From contig NZ_CM002285.1 in the NCBI RefSeq assembly GCF_000497445.1, positions 3,935,479-3,999,478 on the forward strand: DNA of 64,000 bases. Direction: 5' to 3'. The notes beneath the pieces were generated by a model. It did no database searches and had not been told where the DNA came from. It was given only the letters and a program-made list of their open reading frames with translations. This stretch comes from Streptomyces roseochromogenus subsp. oscitans DS 12.976 (GTDB lineage: Bacteria > Actinomycetota > Actinomycetes > Streptomycetales > Streptomycetaceae). Both the position numbers and the translations under genes were made by a program. Positions within the stretch are counted from its first letter, which is position 1. Each line of letters begins with the position of its first letter. Shown here piece after piece: positions 1 to 8,346 of this stretch.

Positions 1-1302
1 ACCGTGGGCGACGAAGTCCGTGAGGGCGGCGAGGTCGGCCGGGCGGTGCACGGTGACCGTGTGTTCGGCCAGCGGGCGGCCGCCGAAGCGGACGACGGTG
101 AGCCGCTCGCCCTGGTAGAAGCGGACGAACTTGGCCGTGGCGGAGGAGTCCGCGCCGCTGAGCGAGGCGAACGCGGCGCGCAGCGCGGTCGTACGGGCGC
201 CGCGCATCGAGGTGGAGAAGTCGAGCAGGAAGATCACCTGGTCGGCGACGCGCCGCCGGGGGTCGCCGTAGTCGGCGAGGAGCCGGTCGAGGACGGCCGG
301 GTCGTCCGGGAAGTACAGCGCGTTGTCCAGCGGGGCGGCGAGCCGGGGGTCGCGGGGGACGGCGGTGCTGACCGGGCGGCGCAGGGTCCGGCGCATGATG
401 TCCCGCTGGTGGCCGGTCCCGGTGAGCCAGGCCACCACGCGGTCGTAGGCGGCGCGACGGGCCGGGTCGAGGAGCAGCAGCGGGTAGTCGGACAGGACCA
501 TGCCGTCGGCGGGGTGGACGATCTCCAGGGGCTGCTTCAGCCGGCCGGAGGCGTTCAGGGTGAGCAGTTCGGACTCGTAGGTGATCAGGGCGTTGGTACG
601 GCCCGGCCGGGCGGCGAAGGCGTCCAGCAGGGCGTGGGAGCTCTCGGCGGTGAGGGTCTGCCCGGAGCGGAAGCCGCGCAGCCGGTCGCAGCTGACGTCC
701 GTGGGGCGCAGCGCGCTGCCGGTGCCGGCGGCGGCGGTGGCGACACCGACCAGTGCGGCCAGGCCGCTGTTGCTGTGCCGGGGGTCGGCCATGCCGAAGC
801 GCACGGTGCCGGTGGCGGCCGCGTCGGCGATGTCCGCCCAGGAGAGACGGCCGCCGGGGGCCTTGTCGCGCAGTTGCCGGGCCACGTCCTGGGTGAGGCC
901 GACGACGACCGGGGAGCGCATGATCGAGGTGCTCTGCGCGATGGCGGCCGGGTGGGTCCCGGCGGCGGCCTTCTTGGCCTTCAGCCGGAAGTAGCGGTCG
1001 GAGGAGAGCCAGGCCAGGTCGTAGGAGCGGCGGCCGGTGAGCAGGGTGTCGCCGGCGTCGTTGGTCGGCTCGTAGTCCATGTCCAGGCGGACCCCGGTGT
1101 CCTTCGCGAGCTGGTCCAACAGCGGCTTCATGTCGGCGAGTTCGTCGCTGGCCAGGACGTGCAGGGAGGTGTCCGGACCGCCGCCGCCACCGGAGCAGGA
1201 GACCAGCGCGGCGAGCAGGGCCAGGCACAGGGCCAAGGCCAGGGGGAGGGGGAGGAGAGCGCGGGCCGTCGGGGTGCGTCGCCGTCGGTCGCGGGCCGTC
1301 AT
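1..1302 (-). CDS. Substrate-binding/VWA-domain lipoprotein, C-terminal end beyond the window
   Basis: The product starts with a basic stretch, a long Leu/Ala segment and a Ser-Cys followed by polyglycine, so it is probably an exported lipoprotein anchored on the outer face of the membrane. After the anchor comes a periplasmic-binding-type region (HVLASDELADMKPLLDQLAK) with a Tyr-Asp-Leu-Ala-Trp-Leu stretch typical of solute-binding folds. Near residue 361 the motif DFSTSM gives a von Willebrand A metal site (DxSxS). The reading frame is still open at base 1, so 434 codons are visible and the end is missing. The ATG overlaps the stop of the gene upstream by four bases (ATGA), so the two are translationally coupled. 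Ligand unknown. Confidence 0.8.
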   Translation of the reverse strand, partial: MTARDRRRRTPTARALLPLPLALALCLALLAALVSCSGGGGGPDTSLHVLASDELADMKPLLDQLAKDTGVRLDMDYEPTNDAGDTLLTGRRSYDLAWLSSDRYFRLKAKKAAAGTHPAAIAQSTSIMRSPVVVGLTQDVARQLRDKAPGGRLSWADIADAAATGTVRFGMADPRHSNSGLAALVGVATAAAGTGSALRPTDVSCDRLRGFRSGQTLTAESSHALLDAFAARPGRTNALITYESELLTLNASGRLKQPLEIVHPADGMVLSDYPLLLLDPARRAAYDRVVAWLTGTGHQRDIMRRTLRRPVSTAVPRDPRLAAPLDNALYFPDDPAVLDRLLADYGDPRRRVADQVIFLLDFSTSMRGARTTALRAAFASLSGADSSATAKFVRFYQGERLTVVRFGGRPLAEHTVTVHRPADLAALTDFVAHG

Positions 1303-2573
1303 GGCGCGTCCCCGTCGGCTGCCGACTGGGTCACCGGGGCGCAGTCGCCAACGCTCTCGATCATCCGCTCCAGCAGGTCGAGCCGGGGCAGTACCGCCTT
1401 GGTGTCGTCGGCCGACAGGACCGGCACCTGGATGTGCCGCTCGCGCAGGAACCGGGTCAGCGCGTCGCTGGTGGCCTCGTCGCCCTGGGCGTCCCGGACC
1501 CGGAAGCCCAGCTCCATCGCCCGCTTCTGCAGGGCCGGATCCGTCGTGCTCAGGGCGCCGAGCCGGTCGCCGGCCGGGGTCAGCGCGATGAGCTGGGGCT
1601 CGGTGACGAACCGCGCCGACGGGTAGAGCAGCACCCGTTCGCTGTCGATGTGCCCGGTGTCGTCCTGGGCGGCGATCTGGTGGGCCAGGAACTGGTGCTC
1701 GTAGATCACCGCGATGGGGGCGATGCTCTTGCCCTCGGCGGAGACGTACGTCTCGTTCTTCTCCGAGGACGGCATGCCCTGGTCGTTGAGGAGGAGCCGG
1801 ATCTGTTCGGCGAAGCGGGTCGCCTCGGCCGGGCTCTGCGGGATGTTGTCGTGGTTCCACACGTAGGAGACGAGGCCCAGATACGTTCCGGCGGAGTTGG
1901 CGTCGCAGATGTCGGCGGTCTGGGCGAGCACCTTGTTGCCGTTGTGGATGCCGTGCCGGGAGATCTTCAGCGCGTCCCAGCGGACGCCGTCGGCGGTCGC
2001 TCGCAGGAACTTCTCCATGTTCAGCGCGTAGTAGAGCGGCTTCTGCCCGGCCGGCGCGCCCGGTAACGGGGTGGCGATCCCGGCGTCCTGGAGCGTCTCG
2101 GCGTACTCGCGGTAGGTGCCGAGCACGATCGGGCTGACGAAGGGGCGGTAGGTGGTCGCCGGGTGGCCCTCGGCCGCGCGCCTCCTGGTGATCAGGTCGG
2201 CGGCGGGCTGCCCGGACGGGAAGACGACGTCGTAGCCGTCGTAGCTCTGGGTGGCGATGCCCCTCGACCCTATGCGGGTGATGTGCACCCGGAAGCCGTG
2301 GCGGATCAGCAGCCGTTGGACCTCCGGGTCCTCGAAGTAGTCGGCCTTGGAGGCCATCTTGGCCTCGATCGTGACGATCCGCTCGAAGGGCAGCCCGGGG
2401 TGTCCCTGGACGAGGACGACGATCGCGCACAGGGCGGTGACGGCCGCGACGAGGCGGGGGATCAATCGGCGTGCCCGGGATCGCGGCGGGGGTACGACGG
2501 CGGGGGCGCCGACCTGCAGGCGCGGCTCGCCGCTCTGACGGGGTCTGTCGGTCTCGGCTCTGTCTGTGGCCAC
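1299..2573 (-). CDS. Membrane-anchored substrate-binding-like protein, 424 aa
   Basis: A Pro/Arg-rich cytoplasmic tail of about 37 residues leads into one membrane segment at about residues 38-56. The rest resembles an extracellular solute-binding fold: it contains a run like GYDVVFPSGQPAADLI and later phrases typical of extracellular binding proteins (YALNMEKFLRATADGVRWDA). No ABC permease or ATPase lies next to it. It overlaps the following VWA lipoprotein by four bases and the two probably form one surface complex. The start at 2573 faces the divergent oxidoreductase across about 205 bp. Function is inferred only from fold-like features; the ligand is unknown. Confidence 0.7.
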   Translation of the reverse strand: MATDRAETDRPRQSGEPRLQVGAPAVVPPPRSRARRLIPRLVAAVTALCAIVVLVQGHPGLPFERIVTIEAKMASKADYFEDPEVQRLLIRHGFRVHITRIGSRGIATQSYDGYDVVFPSGQPAADLITRRRAAEGHPATTYRPFVSPIVLGTYREYAETLQDAGIATPLPGAPAGQKPLYYALNMEKFLRATADGVRWDALKISRHGIHNGNKVLAQTADICDANSAGTYLGLVSYVWNHDNIPQSPAEATRFAEQIRLLLNDQGMPSSEKNETYVSAEGKSIAPIAVIYEHQFLAHQIAAQDDTGHIDSERVLLYPSARFVTEPQLIALTPAGDRLGALSTTDPALQKRAMELGFRVRDAQGDEATSDALTRFLRERHIQVPVLSADDTKAVLPRLDLLERMIESVGDCAPVTQSAADGDAP

Positions 2574-2778
2574 CCGTGTCTCCTGCGTCAGCGGGGACAG
2601 GATCGTCCGCCGCCCGGACGCCGCCGGATGGAACGTCCAACTAACTTGAACAGAACGACATATGAAGGTATGTCAGCGAAGAACGGAACCCATCGGTCCG
2701 TCCCCGTGCGGCGAAACTGCTGCACACTGGTGGGTGTTCGCTTTCGATGGAACACATGAGTGGAGTCGGGGGTACGGC

Positions 2779-3753
2779 ATGCGCGCGGTGGAGTTCCAGG
2801 AGTACGGCGGTCCCGAAGTGCTGCGGCTGGTGACGGCCGAGACACCGGAGCCGGGCCCCGGCCAGGTGAGCGTCGACGTGGCCTACGCCGGCGTGAACTT
2901 CGCCGATCTGAAGGCCCGCGCGGACGGCTACCGGGTGCCCGCGCTGCCGTACGTCCCCGGCGTGGAGGTCTCCGGCCGCGTCCGCGCGCTCGGCGCCGGC
3001 GTCACGGACCTGGCCGTCGGTCAGGAGGTGGTGGCGCTCACCCAGGGCGGCGCGTACGCGGAGGTGGTGGCAGCCGAGGCGACGACCGTCTTCCCGGTCC
3101 CCGCCGGACTGGATCTGCGCACCGCCGCGACCCTGCCGGCGGTCCTGCCCACGGCGTACGCCCTCGTCCACACCGTCGGCCGGCTCCAGCCCGGCGAGTC
3201 CGTGCTCGTGCAGGGCGCGGCGGGCGGCATCGGCACGGCGGTCGGTCAGCTGGCGCGGGCTGCGGGCGCCGGGGCGGTGTACGGCGTGGTGTCCTCGGCT
3301 GCGAAGGCCGCCCACGCCAAGCGTCACGGCTACGACGAGGTGTTCGTCGGCGCCTTCCGGGAGCCGGTGCGCGAGGCGACCGGCGGGCGGGGCGTCGACC
3401 TGGTGCTGGACCCGGTCGGCGGCGACACGCTGCGCTCCGGACTGGCCTCGCTGGCGGTCTTCGGGCGCCTGGTCTCCTTCGGCAACGCGAGCGGCGCCGA
3501 GCCGTGGACCGTGGGCCAGGCGGAGCTCGCCCCGCTCGGTGCCTCGGTCGCCGGCTTCTCCATCCTGACCCTGGCCGCCGGCGCGCCGGACACGCTGCGC
3601 CGGCTGTCGCGGCAGGCGTTCGCGAAGGCGGCCGACGGGACGGTGGCACTGCCGGTGACGGCCGAGTTCGCCCTCGCGGACGCGGCGGAGGCACACCGGC
3701 TGATGGGCGGTCGGTCGAGCACCGGCAAGCTGCTGCTGCGCGTCGCCGACTGA
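2779..3753 (+). CDS. NADPH:quinone oxidoreductase, zinc-independent MDR family
   Basis: A 324-residue medium-chain dehydrogenase/reductase. The N-terminal GroES-like part (residues 1-110) contains AYAGVNFADLKAR and the family phrase PYVPGVEVSGRV. The Rossmann half has the dinucleotide loop AAGGIG at residues 147-152. Zinc-binding cysteines are absent, as in quinone oxidoreductases. The expected reaction is NADPH-dependent reduction of quinones or reactive enones in the cytoplasm. The frame is open further upstream, but the ATG at 2779 follows a GGGGG run and gives the canonical start MRAVEFQEYG. It is monocistronic and divergent from the binding-protein gene. Confidence 0.88.
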   Translation: MRAVEFQEYGGPEVLRLVTAETPEPGPGQVSVDVAYAGVNFADLKARADGYRVPALPYVPGVEVSGRVRALGAGVTDLAVGQEVVALTQGGAYAEVVAAEATTVFPVPAGLDLRTAATLPAVLPTAYALVHTVGRLQPGESVLVQGAAGGIGTAVGQLARAAGAGAVYGVVSSAAKAAHAKRHGYDEVFVGAFREPVREATGGRGVDLVLDPVGGDTLRSGLASLAVFGRLVSFGNASGAEPWTVGQAELAPLGASVAGFSILTLAAGAPDTLRRLSRQAFAKAADGTVALPVTAEFALADAAEAHRLMGGRSSTGKLLLRVAD

Positions 3754-3889
3754 CTCCGTCTCCATCAAGTCCCCCCATTCAGCTGGCACTTCACCGTCCA
3801 TAACGGCTTGCCATCCCCCCGCCAGGGGTGTTGTTAATGGTCGTCACTGAGTTGCGAGGTATCGCCTGACCTCTGGGGGACAGAAGCAG

Positions 3890-4618
3890 ATGCAGAACGG
3901 CCAGCCGCCCGAACACCCGGCCCAGCAGCCACCGCCCGCACCCGTCCCGCCGACCCCGGCGGCCGCACCCACCGCCCCGTCGGCGGCCGCACCCACCACG
4001 CCGCCCGCCGCGCCCGCCACCGCACCGCCCATGCCGGACGTCCCCGCACCCCCGCCGTATCCGGCGCCGACGCGGCTCGATCTCCGGGTCAGCAAGCGGA
4101 TCCTGTGGATCGGCGCGGCGGTGTACCCGCTGCACAACATAGCCCGGGTCTACTCCTTCATCCTGCGCCCCAAGCGCAAGGAGGCGGTGCTGCGGTTTCT
4201 GCGGTACACCGCCGGGACACTGGTCATCGGGTTCATCGCGATGCTGCCCAGCCTGCCCTCCCTCACCCTGGGCGGTGGAGGGGAGCAGAACTCCGGCGCC
4301 GCCGGCTACGTCACCTTCATCTGGAGCGTGGCCGCCGTCGCCGAGATCTTCTTCCTCATCGACATGCTGTCCGTCCTGACCGCCTCCGCGCACCACGTCC
4401 TCGCGGTCGAGACGTCGGGCGCGTCCACCGCGCTGGTCACCAGCCAGGACCCGCGCCAGCTGGACCAGATCGTCGGCCAGATCTCCTACGCCATCGATCA
4501 CCCGGACACCGAGTTCAAGGTGACGGTGCAGAGCCTCACCGTCTCGCCGAAGAACTACTACTTCGGCGACAACGTCAACATGTACGGCGGCAGCGGAAAC
4601 GTGGGGATCGGCGCATGA
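3890..4618 (+). CDS. Pro-rich membrane protein with C-terminal Asn/Gly motif (DUF6232-like)
   Basis: Residues 1-62 are a Pro/Ala-rich disordered tail. A conserved core follows (RVSKRILWIGAAVYPLHNIA), then two membrane helices at about 107-124 and 139-163. The core resembles the DUF6232 family as I remember it; not verified. The last 20 residues carry YFGDNVNMYGGSGNVGI, and nearly the same motif opens the next gene's product. The two genes overlap as ATGA, so they are co-translated. Motif sharing between one protein's C terminus and its neighbour's N terminus is the layout seen for paired signalling modules. No enzymatic residues are visible and the function is unknown. Confidence 0.72.
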   Translation: MQNGQPPEHPAQQPPPAPVPPTPAAAPTAPSAAAPTTPPAAPATAPPMPDVPAPPPYPAPTRLDLRVSKRILWIGAAVYPLHNIARVYSFILRPKRKEAVLRFLRYTAGTLVIGFIAMLPSLPSLTLGGGGEQNSGAAGYVTFIWSVAAVAEIFFLIDMLSVLTASAHHVLAVETSGASTALVTSQDPRQLDQIVGQISYAIDHPDTEFKVTVQSLTVSPKNYYFGDNVNMYGGSGNVGIGA

Positions 4619-4968
4619 GCGGCAACAACTACTTCTACGGCGACAACGTGAACATGTACGGCGGCCAGGGCAACCAGGGCATCGTCAGGAACGAGGGCGG
4701 CGCCGGAGCCGGGCAGCAGGACCCGGCCCTGGTCGCCGCGCTCGCCGAACTGACCCGGCTGACCGCCGAGTTGCGGTCTCAGGTGCCGGCGCCCGACGCC
4801 CAGCTCCTGGACGAGTCCCTGCCCGCCCTGAGCACCGACGCCGCCGTACCCGCACTGGAGCGGCACCGGGCGCTGCGGGCGATCGCCGGGATCGCCGCCG
4901 CCGTCGGAGCGGTCGGCCAGCCGGTGGCCGAGGCCGTACGGGCGATCACGGGAATCATCAGCGGATAG
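4615..4968 (+). CDS. Small soluble protein with N-terminal Asn/Gly motif and helical tail
   Basis: A 117-residue protein opening with YGDNVNMYGGQGNQGIV (residues 8-24), almost the same motif that ends the preceding protein. After a Gly-rich linker it is predicted mostly helical: a Leu/Ala-rich helix (ALAELTRLTAELRSQV), an acidic segment, then a hydrophobic Ala/Ile-rich end (AIAGIAAAVGAVGQPVAEAV). The ATG overlaps the upstream stop (ATGA), which fixes the start and implies coupled expression. There is no signal peptide or catalytic motif. It could be the partner of the membrane protein, assembling through the shared motif; that is inference. Confidence 0.72.
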   Translation: MSGNNYFYGDNVNMYGGQGNQGIVRNEGGAGAGQQDPALVAALAELTRLTAELRSQVPAPDAQLLDESLPALSTDAAVPALERHRALRAIAGIAAAVGAVGQPVAEAVRAITGIISG

Positions 4969-4981
4969 ACAGCCGGCGTCG

Positions 4982-6871
4982 TCACGTCCGGGCCCAGCTC
5001 TGCGAGGACGCCCCCGACTGGCAGCTCGCCTCGGCCACACCGCCTCCGAAGGCGAGGTCGAGGCAGCCGCCGTCGTAGACCGTGCGCAAGGAGTCGCCGG
5101 AGCCCGTGGCCCAGCGGAGGTTGCTGCCGCCCTGCGAGCAGTCGCCGACGAAGACGGCCTGGCCGTTGCCGTTGGCGCTCAGACAGGAACCGGTCGAGAC
5201 GTTGACGACCTTGACGCTGCCACCGGCGGCGCTGCGGAAGGTCCAGCGGGCCGTGGCGTCCGAGCAGCTGCCGAGACCGGTGGAGCCGTAGACCTGGGTC
5301 AGGCACTTGCCGTTCTCACCGTTCTTCAGCCGGAACGTGCCGGAACCGGGGCTGGTGCCCCCGCCGGACGAGCCACCACTGCTGCCACCGGAGCCGCTCG
5401 ACCCACCGGAGCCGCTCGGCCCGCCTGAGCCGCTGGAGCTTCCGGAGCCGCCCGAGCTGTTCCCTCCGGTGCCGGCACTCCCGGTGCCGGATCCGTCCGT
5501 GCCCTGCGGGTCCGTCTTCGAGTCCCCGTTCTTCCCGTTCTCCCCGCTCTCCCCGTTCTTCCCGTCCTGCTTCTTCCCGCTCGCCGGGGAGGCCGAGCCG
5601 TTCTTGCCGGGCGTCGGCTTTCCGGAAGGGCTCGGCGAGGATCCGCCGGGCGTGGCACCGGCCGACGCGGAGACGGAGGCGCCCGGTGTGCCTGCGGCGC
5701 CGTTGTGGTGGGTGTCGGTGGTGTACGGGGCCAGCTGGAAGGCGAGGGTCGCCACACCGGCACCGACCACGATCGGTACGACGGCCACCAGCAGCGGCCT
5801 GCGCCGCCGCTCCCGCTCGGGCCGCCCGGCGCCGGGCCGCACGACGACCTGCGGCTCGGACTCCGGCCCGGCGGCGCCTTGGGGCTCCGGCCCGGTTGTT
5901 CCGTCTGACGCCGGAACCGTCCGGTCCTCCATTTCCGGCACTTCCGGCACTTCCGGCACCTGTGTCGCGAACTGCGCGCGAGAGGTGAGGCGTTCGGTGA
6001 TGACCGTGGGCCACAGCGGTGCGTCGGACGACGGTGCGTGGCCGGCGGTCAGCTCCAGCAGCTCGGACGCGGTGGGGCGGCCCTCCGGGTCCTTGTCCAG
6101 GCAGGAGTCGACGAGGTCGGCCAACTCGGCGTCCATGGACCGCAGTTCGTCCAGATCGGGCTGCTCGTGCACGATCCGGTACAGCACCCCGTGCCCCGAC
6201 TCGTCACCGAACGGCGGCCGCCCGGACCCCGCGTACGCCACTACGGACCCGAGCGCGAAGACGTCCACCGCACCGGTCAGCCGGCGGGCGCCGGAGGCCT
6301 GTTCGGGCGACATGTAGGCCGGGGTGCCGACCACCATGCCGGTCCGGGTCAGCTGGCTCTGCTCGGCGGCCCGGGCGACCCCGAAGTCGATGAGGGTGAC
6401 CCCGTCCAGGGTCAGCATGACGTTGGACGGCTTGACGTCCCGGTGGACCATGTCCAGCCCGTGCACCGCCGCCAGCCCCTCCGCCGCCTGCCGCAGCAGC
6501 AGCCACAGCGACTCGGCCGGCAGCGGCCCGCCGTGCGCCTCGACGGCCTCGCGCAGGGTCAGCCCGGGGACGTACGCCGTGGCGAACCACGGCGGGCGGG
6601 CGTCCCGGTCCCCGGCGAGCAGCGGTGCGGTGGCCCCGGCGGGCAGCCGGGAGAGGTTGTCCAGCTCGTGTCCGAAGCGGCGGACGAAGTCCTTGTCCTC
6701 GCCGACGACCGACGGCAGGACCTGTTTGACGGCCGCGTACCGCCCCTCGTGCACACCGAGGTAGACCCGCCCCATGCCGCCGGCGCCGAGCCGTCCGACG
6801 AGCGGGATCGGTCCGATCCGCCGGGGATCGTCCCCTTCCAGCGGCTCGACCCCGTTGTGTTCCCCGTTCAA
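4982..6871 (-). CDS. Transmembrane Ser/Thr protein kinase with extracellular ricin-type lectin domain
   Basis: A 629-residue Hanks-type kinase. The glycine loop is RLGAGGMGRVYLG, the catalytic Lys is near residue 49, HRDVKPSN is at 143-150 (catalytic Asp 145), DFG at 162-164, and GTPAYMSPEQ is the activation-segment end. A juxtamembrane linker leads to one membrane helix at about 365-385. Outside lies a long Ser/Gly/Lys-rich linker and then, from about residue 510, a beta-trefoil domain with repeated Cys/Gln-Trp patterns (ARWTF, LRWAT, SQSWART). No PASTA repeats are present, so the sensor probably binds carbohydrate rather than peptidoglycan stems. It is convergent with the small motif pair and may be coexpressed with the gene upstream at 7480. 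Confidence 0.93.
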   Translation of the reverse strand: MNGEHNGVEPLEGDDPRRIGPIPLVGRLGAGGMGRVYLGVHEGRYAAVKQVLPSVVGEDKDFVRRFGHELDNLSRLPAGATAPLLAGDRDARPPWFATAYVPGLTLREAVEAHGGPLPAESLWLLLRQAAEGLAAVHGLDMVHRDVKPSNVMLTLDGVTLIDFGVARAAEQSQLTRTGMVVGTPAYMSPEQASGARRLTGAVDVFALGSVVAYAGSGRPPFGDESGHGVLYRIVHEQPDLDELRSMDAELADLVDSCLDKDPEGRPTASELLELTAGHAPSSDAPLWPTVITERLTSRAQFATQVPEVPEVPEMEDRTVPASDGTTGPEPQGAAGPESEPQVVVRPGAGRPERERRRRPLLVAVVPIVVGAGVATLAFQLAPYTTDTHHNGAAGTPGASVSASAGATPGGSSPSPSGKPTPGKNGSASPASGKKQDGKNGESGENGKNGDSKTDPQGTDGSGTGSAGTGGNSSGGSGSSSGSGGPSGSGGSSGSGGSSGGSSGGGTSPGSGTFRLKNGENGKCLTQVYGSTGLGSCSDATARWTFRSAAGGSVKVVNVSTGSCLSANGNGQAVFVGDCSQGGSNLRWATGSGDSLRTVYDGGCLDLAFGGGVAEASCQSGASSQSWART

Positions 6872-6892
6872 CTCTTTCCCCCTGCTTCTGCT

Positions 6893-7480
6893 TCAGCGTG
6901 CGTAGGACCCGAGGCCCACCAGGCAGTACACATACTCGTTGATGGTCGACCCGTTGATCGTGTACCGCGAGGAAAAGGCGTACTGAGTCTGGGGGTTGTC
7001 ATTGCAGCGGCTCATGTCCGAGGTCAGCGGAATCGTCTCGATCACCTTGTAGTGCGCGTCGGACGCGGAGCAGGAGACCTCGTCCACACCGCTGACGGAC
7101 TGCGCGGTGGTGGAGTCCGGCAAGGTGCCGTTGAGGCAGGTGCCCGAGGTGTAGGGGCTCGGGTCCGGGCTCGGGGTGCCGTAGGGGTCGTCGGTGCCGT
7201 ACGGATCGCTGCTGTACGAGTCACTCGTGTCCGGAGCGGCGCTGTACGGGTCGCTGCTGCTCGGGTCGCTCGGGTACGGAGTGCTCGTGTACGGGTCGTC
7301 GGTCGCCGTGGCGGTCGGGTACGACGGTGACGCGGCCGTGTCGTCGGACGAGTCGCCGCTGCCACCGCCCCGGTTGGTGAACACCAGGAGTAACACGACG
7401 AAGGCGATGACACCGAGCACGCCCAGACAGGCGAGGCCCTGCTTCTTCTCGGGGGTTCCTGGGTTCTCGGGTGACGACAT
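6893..7480 (-). CDS. Single-pass membrane protein with LppU-like extracellular domain
   Basis: A 195-residue protein. A short cytoplasmic tail is followed by a membrane helix at about 16-35, a long Ser/Thr/Pro/Asp/Tyr-rich extracytoplasmic spacer, and a C-terminal domain with several Cys (TCLNGTLPDS, EVSCSASDAHYKVIE, SRCNDNPQTQY, EYVYCLVGLG). This pattern resembles the LppU/SCO3897 domain as I remember it. The frame opens ten codons earlier, but the ATG at 7480 has AGGAG seven bases upstream and is chosen. The downstream kinase gene begins 21 bases after its stop, suggesting an operon and a possible kinase partner or substrate. Confidence 0.75.
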   Translation of the reverse strand: MSSPENPGTPEKKQGLACLGVLGVIAFVVLLLVFTNRGGGSGDSSDDTAASPSYPTATATDDPYTSTPYPSDPSSSDPYSAAPDTSDSYSSDPYGTDDPYGTPSPDPSPYTSGTCLNGTLPDSTTAQSVSGVDEVSCSASDAHYKVIETIPLTSDMSRCNDNPQTQYAFSSRYTINGSTINEYVYCLVGLGSYAR

Positions 7481-7543
7481 GAGCCGCTCCTGAATGTGAG
7501 GATGAGGCAACCAGTGTGGGCCGGCAGCCCACAGAAACTAAAA

Positions 7544-7561
7544 TATCTTTCTAGAAAAGTA
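7544..7561. promoter_or_regulatory. AT-rich near-palindrome, candidate TetR operator
   Basis: An 18-bp imperfect inverted repeat (TATCTTTCTAGAAAAGTA, 14 of 18 positions symmetric) ends seven bases before the TetR ATG, in the divergent interval with the gene starting at 7480. It is strikingly AT-rich for this genome. Autoregulation through such a site is common for TetR repressors. The TetR gene shows no Shine-Dalgarno sequence, so its transcript may be leaderless and start inside this element. Confidence 0.5.
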
Positions 7562-7568
7562 CTTCAGA

Positions 7569-8171
7569 ATGAGCCCCAAGCAGAAGCGTGGCGAGGCCAC
7601 CGCCGAACAGCTCCTGGACGCCGCCCTGCGGGTGTACGCCGAGTCGGGCGAGCAGGGGCTGACGGTCGCGGCGCTCACCAGGGCGAGCGGGGTCAGCCTC
7701 GGCAGCCTCTACCACCACTTCGGCAGTGTCGACGGGCTGATGAACGCCCTGGTGATGCGCTGGCTGGAGCGACTGCTGGGCGAGCTGGTGAAGGCTCTGG
7801 AGCACACCCGTACCGCGCACACGGGTATCCGTGCGCTGGTCGGCGCCTACCTGGCCTTCGCACAGGAGCACCGGGAGGCCGCCCGCCTCCTGCACTCCTC
7901 TTACGCCGACCGCCAGGGCATGGCCGACGGCAACCGGCTCCGGGACACGCAGGAGGCCCGGCTGTCACCGCTGGCCCAGTGGGCGCAACGTCACGTCGAC
8001 TCCGGCGAGCTGGCTCCGCTCCCGGCGCCGCTGCTCGAATCACTGATCCTGGGCCCGGTCGTCGCGGTGGCCCGCCGCTGGCTGTCCGGGATCGACGACG
8101 TCGACTTGGACGAGGCCGCGGTGGTCCTGCCGGACAGGATCTGGAGGTCGGTCAGCGCAGAGACGAAGTGA
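7569..8171 (+). CDS. TetR-family transcriptional regulator
   Basis: A 200-residue regulator. The N-terminal helix-turn-helix (about residues 10-55) has the family pattern LTVAALTRASGVSLGSLYHHFG. The C-terminal ligand domain is all-helical with no recognisable specificity. There is no ribosome binding site ahead of the ATG, but an AT-rich palindrome sits immediately upstream. Its last 20 bases overlap the end of the convergent DUF397 gene. Target genes are not evident; the divergent membrane-protein/kinase pair is the nearest candidate. Confidence 0.88.
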   Translation: MSPKQKRGEATAEQLLDAALRVYAESGEQGLTVAALTRASGVSLGSLYHHFGSVDGLMNALVMRWLERLLGELVKALEHTRTAHTGIRALVGAYLAFAQEHREAARLLHSSYADRQGMADGNRLRDTQEARLSPLAQWAQRHVDSGELAPLPAPLLESLILGPVVAVARRWLSGIDDVDLDEAAVVLPDRIWRSVSAETK

Positions 8172-8346
8172 ACGCCGACCAGGCGGAACGAGGGATCATC
8201 AGGACCGGGCCGTCGGGGGTTTTGCTGTCACGGACGGGGACGACGGCGGAGGTGAACTCGGGGGCGACTTCGACGCAGTTGCCGCCGTTGCTGTCGCTGT
8301 AGCTGCTCTTGATCCAGGTCGCCGCGTTGAGGCAGTTCCTGTTCAC
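8152..8346 (-). CDS. DUF397 domain protein
   Basis: A 64-residue DUF397 protein: the hallmark WIKSSYSDSNGGNCVEVA is at about residues 11-28, followed by VPVRDSKTPDGPVL and a C-terminal FTSSLR. In streptomycetes such proteins are usually encoded just downstream of an XRE-DUF5753 regulator and act with it in small toxin-antitoxin-like or developmental modules (BldB/WhiJ type). Here the partner upstream is a pseudogene, so this copy may be an orphan. The end overlaps the convergent TetR gene. Confidence 0.88.
   Translation of the reverse strand: MNRNCLNAATWIKSSYSDSNGGNCVEVAPEFTSAVVPVRDSKTPDGPVLMIPRSAWSAFTSSLR

Noticed and set aside
4..1626. Long plus-strand open frame
   Set aside because: It is antisense to the VWA lipoprotein and binding-protein genes, which have signal peptide, MIDAS motif and coupled starts. 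The plus-strand product is low-complexity Gly/Val/Arg typical of antisense frames in GC-rich DNA.
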